Shown here: positions 56,142 through 64,000 of the stretch, piece after piece
Position numbering within the stretch: the first letter of the stretch is position 1
How the letters are laid out: the number at the start of each line of letters is the position of its first letter
From: Mesostigma viride
Taxonomy: Eukaryota > Streptophyta > Mesostigmatophyceae > Mesostigmatales > Mesostigmataceae
NCBI GenBank assembly: GCA_009746045.1
Contig: RPFO01000080.1
Span: forward strand, 423,366-487,365
Direction: 5' to 3'
Length of the DNA stretch: 64,000 nt
Notes under the pieces: model-generated
What the model saw: the letters and a program-made list of their open reading frames with translations, nothing else
Told to the model about the DNA's origin: nothing
Databases searched by the model: none
Position numbers and translations under genes: made by a program

Positions 56142-57675
56142 GAGACAACCAGCGCAGGCCAGAAATCGGGAGAATCCGGACCATGGTAGCTCGAGCCTGC
56201 CGTTATCTTTTCCGCGTTTTCGAGTCGTTCAGGATGATGAAGATGAATGGTGATGGAAATGTGTATCCTTGTGCATTGAAATTATGGCTGGCTTACGTGT
56301 GGAGCGACTAGATGACCTAGACGGTGGGGCCGGAAACAGCATGCTTGATCAGGGCGTGTGTTTCTAGCCTAACTGGCCGGGAGTGTCTAGTGGTGAGCAC
56401 CATTGCTGCGATCGCTCTCCCACCATTTACGAGGAAATACCCGCAAATGGAAAACCACTGAAAAGGTCTAGCTAGTCAGTCATCACGTTAGCCATGCCAT
56501 GATTCCAAACGTCCAAGAACTGCACACGGTGCAAAGGCAAAAAGCCGGAGGACAGCACTTTCAAATGTGCGGCGGGAACCAAAAGCCCGCGGATGCCAGA
56601 AAACATCGTGTTGCGGCAGCGACGCGACGATGTGGACAACGAATCCAGTGCCAAGCTCGGAACGGCCGCAAAGGAGATCTGGCATCACAGGGTTCAGATG
56701 TGCGGAGATACAATGCGATCCAGACGGTCCACGACCTGTTTGTAGAGCTTGTGCCAAGGGGCAGCACCGAACAGATGTGGGTGACGTTGCAAAAAACATC
56801 GGACTTGACGGAGCATAATGGCTCGGTCATAGTCTTTGACCAGTAAACGCTGCAAGAGTTCAACAAGAGTCGTGATGAAATCAACACGATAAGAACAAAG
56901 ACGGGAAAAACGATGTAACTGAGAAAGAACAACACCATATTTTGCTGTGTGGGAAAGGAGACTGTGAATATCGGGGTAACGAATAAAAGGAATTTGCTGG
57001 TATTTAGGATCCTTGCGCTTATCATAGACAGCCGTACGCCAGCCCTTCTTGTTATGGGTAATGTTAAGATCGAGGTAATTGCAATGAGTATCCTCCGACG
57101 TGAGCTTTAATGTGAGGGACGCTTGCGGGTAGATGCCAGGCAGACCAGCGGTGATATACAAATGGGTTGCGAAATCAGGGTTGTCGAAAGCGATGACATC
57201 ATCAATGTATCGACATGTATGGATAAAACGCCTGATGAGAACATCATCGTTTGAGGCAATGAGATTCTCCATGAATGCAAGCTCATAAGTGTATAGATAG
57301 AGGTTTGCAAGGAGCCCGGCACAGTTAGTGCCCATAGGGATGCCGATAGCTTGTTGGTATACATTGCCCGCAAAACAGATGAAGGTGTTATCAACAAGAT
57401 AAGAGATCCAATGGACAAGGTCAGCCTTCGTGATAATATAATTATAACCATCCCGCACGATAGCACCTGCCGCGATCCCTGAGAGCCACGTTGCCGTGGG
57501 CTTGGTCTGAGAAACACGCACGTGCAGGTGGTTGCGCCCGTGAGGCCTACGTGCATACAGACGAGTAAGGAGGCTATCTAAACGAGCTTTCAAATCGTGC
57601 AAATCTAGTGTGGTATATAGAGTGGTGAAATCATAGGTGGCTATGGGCATAGGTATACGTTTCTCTGCTGCTGTA
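56142..57675 (-). mobile_element. 5'-truncated Penelope-like retroelement fragment nested in element A
   Basis: Block absent from element B, where the flanks join as CACATATAT and ACACATACAC. It encodes the C-terminal two thirds of a reverse transcriptase on the minus strand (next entry) plus about 550 bp of downstream sequence. No target-site duplication is evident. Confidence 0.75.
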
Positions 57676-57686
57676 CACATACACAC
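56694..57686 (-). pseudogene. Reverse transcriptase, Penelope-like type, N-terminus missing
   Basis: About 330 residues open without interruption: IATYDFTTLYTTLDLHDLKA (motif A), QQAIGIPMGTNCAGLLANLY (motif B), FIHTCRYIDDVIAFDNPDF (YIDD catalytic box), THCNYLDLNI, and a thumb-like part with YGVVLSQLHRFSRLCSYRVD. The fingers region before motif A is absent; the first ten codons lie at the junction with element A. Motif style fits Penelope-like or related RTs with GIPMGTNCA, not LINE or LTR elements. No GIY-YIG endonuclease seen. Confidence 0.82.
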
Positions 57687-58319
57687 AATTATGCATGCGC
57701 ACGTTTACATTCTCAGTATTACATGCAATACATCGATCGTGTCCACAATATCCACCGTATAGAGTATAGCCGAGGGTAGGGCAACCTTGGATTATGTCCA
57801 AAACAGTGTTAAAAACATGTGGATTGATGGTGGGTGTCTTAAAATGTGTAAAATCAGAGTATTCTGAGTGTGTCCGTACGAAAACGTATAATACCGTATT
57901 ATACCGTATTATACCGTATTATACATTATACTCCACCGTGACCGTATAACGCGTATAACGTACGATCTCACTCTGATTCTAGGCTACTTCCTGCAAGAGA
58001 GGAATGTAAGCAACACTTGCTCTAGGTGCCTCAAGGGCACCGGCACCACCATGCTGTCTCGGGTTCAACCCAACTAAGGGGATCCCGGCATGGGGGAGGA
58101 AGGTCATCATGGCTATACAAGAGCTATTATAGGCATGGCTTCTCGATCATGCAACACAGAGCGTCTCTCTGCATAGGCATAGCATGTGCCAAATCAGAAA
58201 ATAGCATGGCTACATTCTTAATGCAACATCCAATCAGAAACATAACTGCCACGCCCTGATCAAGCATGCTGTTTCCGGCCACACCGTCTAGGTCATCTAG
58301 TAGTCGCTCTACAAGTAAG

Positions 58320-58896
58320 TGTTACGCCGCGGGTATCTACCACTACCTCAACCTCTAGCCGGCCTGATGCTACCTAAACTAGTCAAGCCTCCTCTAGTCA
58401 AACCTCTAGCGAAAGACGAACGAGACGATCCAGATCTCAATGCATTAACGTAAGTGCTACTATAATACGCCATAAGCCATTTACACAAACCCGTTTACTC
58501 CAGGAATAGAGGAAGGAAACACAACTACACTGCCGTGACCCAAGCCTATATGTGTTAATTCATTTAACACACGCCGAGTGCACACCCGAGGGGTAGAGCG
58601 TGCATAAATGGTCACCAACGGTCCAACACGCTCGGGCCGACATGGCCCTCGCCTACAGATGCACGCTGGTCCACTACATCTACAGATGCCCGCTGGTCCA
58701 CTACATTCCACCAAAGGATAAGGACCACTATACTAAAGTACACGGCGCGGCGCCCCAAAGGCACCCAATGTACCACGGTACTGTTACAAGGACAATAGTG
58801 TCCCGGTAGGAGCTACACGTAAACCTAGGGACAACCGAGGCAAAGGACCTAATTTACGTCCGTAACTACAACGCTGAATTGTTACGCGACGTAACA
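58320..58896 (-). mobile_element. 3' LTR of the Gypsy-type element, 577 bp
   Basis: Ends are TGTTACGCCGCG and CGCGACGTAACA, near-perfect inverted repeats (TG...CA). Immediately on the internal side, the minus strand reads TTTGTGGGGGGGGAGG, a clear polypurine tract. Outside is GTAAG, the expected 5 bp duplication; its partner is beyond the window. Confidence 0.9.
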
Positions 58897-59266
58897 CCTC
58901 CCCCCCCACAAAGGTAGGGAGCCCTCTCCCTACGCACAGGGAGGAAACCAAGGGGTAGGAAACCTAATGCACCCAGCACACACCAACACAATCAGCAGGC
59001 CATCCAAGATACAAAGCACCAATAGTTCACACGGTCTCCACCACCACGCCGGGAGGTGTAGGGTTAGCCAGCACCAAGCCTGGTGGTAGGTTCCCCTAAC
59101 TGCCTGGAACGAAGTCCTTGCCGGGGGGGGACGGCACTGGGCAGGACACACAGAGTAAACAAATCAGCACCAAGGACCAAGAACGACCAGTCAACTGGCC
59201 AGAACGTGAGGGCGACTCTATATACCGGAGGGACAACACCCTCAGGTCGGGCCTAAGGCCCTCTAT

Positions 59267-62200
59267 CTAATGGCCATCCGTCTGGTAAGTACCACGGGAG
59301 GCCAGCAGGACATCCAGGTACGCCTGATGGTGAGACACATCCTCAGCATTGTCGTGCCTATCTACTGTGAGGAAAACATCGGCCCACACGCCGTCAGGAA
59401 AAAGACCCAGGAAGGCCCAGTAATACCTATGCTGCGTAAGAACGACTTGGCCCCGGGCCCAGTCCAGGAAACCACAGGCAAAGAGGCGTAGGAAAGGCTC
59501 TACCGCGATCAGGCAGAGAGCCCGCAGGAGCAGGCGATGGTACCGGATCCGAGGGCGCATACCCGTCGGGAAAAACAGATCTACCAGGGGCTCCACGTTG
59601 GACGGCCACAACCGGATATGCCGAATCTCACGGGAGCGCCACCGACGGGCACACTGTCGCGAACCGAACGTCTCGAGGTAGTCGCTAGCCCGGGGAGGAG
59701 GATGACCCCGAGAGTCCAGACCTTGGCCCGGGATGGGCGCTGGACGACGGGCATCCCACTCTAGGGTGGGCTGAAGGACCGTGCTGTACGTGGCACCCGA
59801 CACCGCCGGAAACTCTACCGTAAGGGCATCTGAGGCCATAATGCCCAGAGGAGGAGGGTAAGCCCACTGGAACCCGCCGTAGGTGTCCAAGTCATTGTGG
59901 CGCCTAGCCCAGCGATACAGGACGCGCCGGACCAGGGTCTCACCCTGGAACACCGGATCAGCTAAAATAACCATATCGAAAGGAGGCCGATCAGTCTCAA
60001 CTGGTAGGCCACGGTCCCGCGGCGCCCGACACACCTGGGAGAACCCGTAGGACATGGGCGAGATGGCAAGCTCGGCGGAGGCGCGCGGCAGGTCACACTG
60101 GCGGCAGGCGAGCGCAGACATACCATACCCAAAGACAGGCGTGTCGCGCGACTCCGGAGTCGCATGCACCACAGAAGAGGCCCGATCCCGATCGCCCTCT
60201 GACAACTCCCGAAGGGAATCGGCAGCGCGGGTGGCGCGAGGGTCAGAGCCACTGGACCGAACAACCGCAGCCAAAGACCGCGGGGCCGAAGGGACAGGGA
60301 CCGACGAAGGAGTAGGAACCGGCACAGGCGCAGACGGCGCCGGTACAAGTACAACCAGAGTGAGATCGTACGTTATACGCGTTATACGGTCACGGTGGAG
60401 TATAATGTATAATACGGTATAATGCGGTATAATACGGTATTATACGTTTTCGTACGGACACACTCAGAATACTCTGATTTTACACATTTTAAGACACCCA
60501 CCATCAATCCACATGTTTTTAACACTGTTTTGGACATAATCCAAGGTTGCCCTACCCTCGGCTATACTCTATACGGTGGATATTGTGGACACGATCGATG
60601 TATTGCATGTAATACTGAGAATGTAAACGTGCGCATGCATAATTGTGTGTATGTGTATATATGTGGCTTTATATTGGTTATGTTTACTTGGGTGCCTTCA
60701 CTTTGATGCAAGTAATTATATATTTTAATATATATATGTGGCTGTGCATGCACGCAAATACTACAGTAGTATACAATTAATGCATGTAGTATGTTTGCAT
60801 GGTGCGATGCTATGTGAATATACTGAGCTGCATGTGACTACAGGTGTGTGACTCGTGGTGTGCATTAATTAATTAATTAACTGAATTAATTAATTAATAT
60901 TAATTAATCTCGTGTCCCCGTTGGGGAACCACGGAGGCTAAACAGGTGGGGATGTGATAAGTAACTCACATATTCTCACCTTCCATACAACAACCTTGTT
61001 TTCCAGCAGGCTGAAGAGCATGACAGGCGTCTATGAGCTCGCCAGCTCCTTGCAACGGTGATGCCGCTCCCAGGCAGCTAGGGTCCTTGACTACGCAATA
61101 TAGAATGTCTACCGTGTGAAAACCTCCATACAGGAAGCGTAGCAAAGCCAGATAACTGCCCGATCAATTCTGGGTAGCTTTAGGAAGCATGGCATACGCA
61201 GCGTAAGGAAAACCATTGAAAGCTGCGGAAAATCTGATAGCACAACTGCAACAAGTGGAGAACAAAATAGCAAGAAAAACCCAGAAACGGCGCAAAAAGT
61301 TTCATGCCAGGTTCATTAAGAGCGCAAACAGACTGGGCGGTGACATGCGGCAAATCAACGTACCACGGCCGGCATTATTTCCTACCCAGGCGCGCAAGAA
61401 AAGCCAGCCAGCCATGGATGGATTAACCGCGGATCGCGCAGGCCTGAACGAAATCATTTTAGAAATGACAGGAAATGGCCGCAGATCGAAGATGCTTAGG
61501 TTATTTTCATGGTGTCCGTTACTAAACGGCTCTTGCTGCATCAAAATAACCCACGAATGTCCGCGAGTTCTACCGTCGCAGGCACACATGCTAGATTATT
61601 CATCGCGGCCAAATTGACGTTGGATGAGACCCCCGTGCAAATCTGTACCAACAAAGGCAGCGAATTTGCAAATAGTGCAGATCTTGCTATGAAACATCAT
61701 AATAGAACATCACTTTTAACCATCGGCTTAATTTTTTCGCCTGTCGCCCGCCGGATTAGCCATATTTTAACGGAACGCACGTCGCCATGGCCACCTCCGC
61801 ACGGTGCGCGCACTGTGCACCACAATGTCAAAATAAGATCGCGTCGAATTGTGAAAGTTCAGACGGGTCAGTACTTATAGTAGAGATACGAAATCTGTGG
61901 CTTCAAATCGTTGCCCTGTCGTTCTGGCATCCTAGCCGCGCAAAACGTAAAAAAAACGCGGAAAACACGGCATCATACGGTATAATACGGTATTATACGT
62001 CATTATACGCTAAAACGTATTATAACGTATGAATCATACGCTCAAAGCCAGCGTATTACGTATTATACCGTATTATACCGTATTATACGGCGTATGATCT
62101 CACTCTGGGTACAACAGGGGGCCGCGTCGGACCCGATGCCGCAGGGGGTCGCGACGGACCTGCCTCCGCAACTGGCGCGCCGGTCTCTGGGGGCGGAGCA

Positions 62201-62943
62201 CCACCAGGCCACATGTTGAAAATAGGGCCCGTGGGAACAGGCAATCCGGCATACGACTGGTTACCGTCCAAGCTCCAGTCAGGCACCGGGATCCTCTGCG
62301 GAGGACCGCCCTCCCAAAGCCTGGGAAGACCGCCCGGGTCGCTGAAGAAACCCCGCGAGGGCGGCGCTGACGTGGTGGGCGGCTCGGGCGCGGCGGCGAC
62401 GGGCGCGGCCGCTGGGACGATGGACTCGCGCCGAGGCACAGGTACGTCAGTAGCAGGCGCAGAGGACCGAAGGCGTAGGAGCCGCAGCAACAGAGGGAGC
62501 CGCAGCCGCCGAGGGCTCGCGCGGCCAGACGGACCCGTAGACGCCGAGGCGACCGAAGGGGAAGGGGGCACAGCTGCGGCAGACACCCCACCTGGCGTGG
62601 CTGGAGCGTGCGCCTGGGCCGCCATGAAGGCCCCGAAGGCCGCCGTCAGGGACTGGATCTGCGCCTGCATCGCAGAAACTGTCGCCGCAAGAGGATCAGG
62701 CTCACGACCAGAGCCCAAAGGGGTAGGCTCCACCGATGCGCACAGGACCGACCTCGGTGAAGACGGGACAGGGGAAGGCGCCGACACTGAAGAGGAGGAC
62801 GCCGCAGGGGAGGCCGAATACTCAGGAGAATACTGTGCCTCTACCGGCGCGTCCGTAGGAGTAGGGTCGCCCAATCCTACGCCCGCGTCTGGTCTGCTAT
62901 CTCCATGAACTCTACGGCCCGTAAAGGTCGCAGGGGTTCTCAT
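59267..62943 (-). pseudogene. ORF between pol and 3' LTR, disrupted by element B
   Basis: Two open segments, 62943-62109 and 60354-59267, lie in the same frame once element B (60355-62108) and one copy of its GTACAA duplication are discounted, giving 639 codons including the stop. The first part is Pro/Ala/Ser-rich (MRTPATFTGRRVHGDSRPDA, AFGAFMAAQAHAPA) with a region VPDWSLDGNQSYAGLPVPTG. The second has DRPPFDMVILADPVFQGETL, HNDLDTYGGFQWAYPPPLGI and a possibly hydrophobic RLLLRALCLIAVEPFLRLFA. I recognise no family; no signal peptide or clear membrane anchor. Its place is that of an env-like ORF, but a displaced gag or a captured gene are alternatives. Confidence 0.72.
60355..62108. mobile_element. 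TIR element B, 1,754 bp, with 6 bp duplication
   Basis: Ends CCAGAGTGAGATC in inverted orientation, flanked by GTACAA (60349-60354 and 62109-62114). Subterminal arrays of GTATAATACC-like decamers occur at 60410-60450 and 61975-62095. The interior matches element A in inverted orientation, including an ORF (61216-61617, MKAAENLIAQLQQVENKIAR) that is identical at 54535-54936. That ORF is 133 residues, basic at its N-terminus, with no recognised domain. Confidence 0.9.
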
Positions 62944-62949
62944 CTATTT

Positions 62950-63360
62950 CCGCATCACCCTCGGCCGGAAGCCAGGGGAACACATCCCGTAGGCAGGAGC
63001 GGCCCACAGGGGTAGAAAGGTAGGAAAACACCCTGGGGCACTGGAGAACCGCAGCTATCTGTCCCAGGCTGGACAGCTGGAGCCACATTCTAGCAAACAG
63101 TGGCCGGCATCGTCGAACCCGTGCAAAACAAGCTGATGCGGTTCAGCAGGGGAGGGACCGTACCACGTGACCCCGAAGAGAGCCGCCCTGACTAAACCCG
63201 CATGCTGGGCCTGGAGGGCCGGATGCACGACGCCACCCGGAAACTGGACCGTGACACCCAACGGCCCGGAAGGGCCTCGAAGTACAGCTCAGGGTCCGGT
63301 AGGGGCAGGGACGGCAGCGGGCTCTCAGCCGGAGGGGTAGGCTCTGACATGACGGCTGCG
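62950..63360 (-). pseudogene. Short proline-rich ORF downstream of pol, frameshifted
   Basis: Starts MSEPTPPAESPLPSLPLPDP near 63352. A frame change near 63270 continues VTVQFPGGVVHPALQAQHAG and VLHGFDDAGHCLL, and another near 63090 gives LGQIAAVLQCPRVFSYLSTP towards 62950. Three consecutive protein-like stretches in neighbouring frames suggest one decayed ORF. Function unknown. Confidence 0.5.
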
Positions 63361-63476
63361 GAGGGGAGGGGACAACCAACCACCCGTCGACAGCAGACAT
63401 AACATAAGAGAGGAGAAGGCCTACAACTAGAGCTTGTGCAGGGTTTTATATTCCTGCAGCAGGCGACTACACCCAT

Positions 63477-64000
63477 CTAGCTCACTCTCCGTATACCAAC
63501 CTTATCTACTTCACTACGAGCATACATCCACTTCACTTTATACTGACGCTGGGTACCGCGGCCCTTTTTGATATCTCTATGGGCCACGATGCTTTCTACT
63601 TCGTCTTCTACTTCCCCAGTGTCAGGGTTATGCTCTAAAGGGGCAGGCGCTAGCTCTCTACCAGCGAACGTACTAGGGTGGTACAGTTTCAGCTGGCTCC
63701 TATGGAAGGTGTTGAATGTGTCTGCCAAGAGGTAGGGATATCGACTTTATATAGAAATTTCCTACTCTAGACAAACATGGAAGGGTCCTAAGAAGGCGGG
63801 CCTAAGTTTGACCTTAAGTTCTGCTTCAAACTTATGAGCAAAACGGCCAACACGGGGGCCTTCTACTAATACTAGATCTCCTATTTCTATCTCAGGTGCT
63901 CTTCTATCTAAGGAGGCACGCAACCTAGCAAGGTACTTAGACTGAGCTTTTTGGTACCCTGAGATCGCGTGGTCATGAGCAGTTTTCATTCTATCTAGTA
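63477..64000 (-). pseudogene. Gypsy integrase C-terminus with chromodomain
   Basis: Minus strand: MKTAHDHAISGYQKAQSKYL, IEIGDLVLVEGPRVGRFAHK and LRPAFLGPFHV (the integrase GPF-type module), a frame-broken stretch near 63740, HRSQLKLYHPSTF, then EVESIVAHRDIKKGRG and QYKVKWMY, matching the chromodomain pattern. Chromodomains direct integration to marked chromatin (family knowledge). It lacks the second half of the chromodomain aromatic cage in clear form. The frame breaks make this copy inactive. Confidence 0.85.

Larger units (their letters stand above)
54038..57975. mobile_element. TIR element A, 3.94 kb, with two internal insertions
   Basis: The left end AGTGAGATCATACG and the right end (reverse complement) AGAGTGAGATCGTACG form TIRs. 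Just inside both ends lie arrays of GTATAATACC / GGTATTATAC. It is colinear with the inverted element B (60355-62108) except for two extra blocks: a LINE fragment (55255-55915) and a reverse-transcriptase block (56142-57675). Without these it would be about the size of B. The flanking duplication is unclear in this copy. Confidence 0.85.
53951..58240 (-). mobile_element. ORF1-only LINE 3' fragment, copy 6, split by element A
   Basis: 53951-54037 (tail, CTCCGTGGGGAGTGCATG, CATATCCCGGAGAAGG) continues at 57976-58240 (CTAGGCTACTTCCTGCAAGA and the rest of the 3' UTR). Confidence 0.85.
58320..64000 (-). mobile_element. Ty3/Gypsy-type chromodomain LTR element, 3' part, with ORFs between pol and LTR
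   Basis: From the right edge (minus strand): the integrase C-terminus and chromodomain (64000-63477), a short proline-rich ORF (about 63350-62950), a 638-codon ORF (62943-59267, split by element B), polypurine tract and 3' LTR. The 5' part lies outside the window. Confidence 0.83.

Overview
The window is nuclear DNA of a photosynthetic eukaryote, most likely a green-lineage microalga. Genes are split by GT-AG introns of a few hundred to about 1,650 bases. The recognisable host genes are eukaryotic: SKP1, a TauD-fold dioxygenase, a plant-like AlkB protein, a TRIP4/ASC-1-type zinc-finger protein, and a phosphoglycerate mutase with a long leader that looks plastid-targeting. The green-lineage placement is an inference from the AlkB C-terminus and the plant-type wording around the mutase active site; nothing in the window fixes the species.

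Layout. Positions 1-1370 hold a LINE reverse-transcriptase fragment that runs off the left edge. Host genes occupy 4.2-31.7 kb. SKP1 (minus, 4205-6126) and the TauD-like gene (plus, 7229-14558) diverge from a shared 1.1 kb spacer. A block of nested LINE and ORF1-only elements (14.9-18.7 kb) precedes AlkB (minus, 19115-21778) and the TRIP4-like gene (minus, 22181-24480). The mutase gene (plus, 25694-31737) diverges from TRIP4. Introns in this half are rich in tandem repeats with 17, 26, 29, 39, 49 and 71 bp units and a roughly 270 bp (GGTT)n tract.

From 32.4 kb to the right edge the window is almost entirely mobile DNA: RTE-like LINE copies (32.4-36.3 kb), an ORF1-only LINE derivative with a 12 bp target-site duplication (36646-38585), a decayed gag-integrase retroelement (39.9-43.9 kb, minus), then layered insertions from 44.9 to 58.3 kb. 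These layers include TIR elements, a MITE, a solo LTR, several ORF1-only element fragments and a reverse-transcriptase fragment. The right edge is a Ty3/Gypsy-type chromodomain element (minus, 58320 to beyond 64000). It carries extra ORFs between pol and its 3' LTR, one of them split by a 1,754 bp TIR element.

The mobile fraction can be read as a working ecology. Autonomous LINEs end in TTAA- or TTTAA-type microsatellite tails. ORF1-only elements share the LINE 3' terminus and tail and make 10-15 bp target-site duplications. A 481 bp ORF-less derivative of the same family sits in a mutase intron with a perfect 13 bp duplication. The TTAA tails themselves became landing sites for further insertions, including a TTAA-flanked TIR family. 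The most notable host-gene observations are a 26 nt microexon carrying the iron-binding HxD motif of the TauD-like enzyme, an in-frame TAA inside the conserved active-site segment of the mutase, and a triplicated exon end in the same mutase gene.
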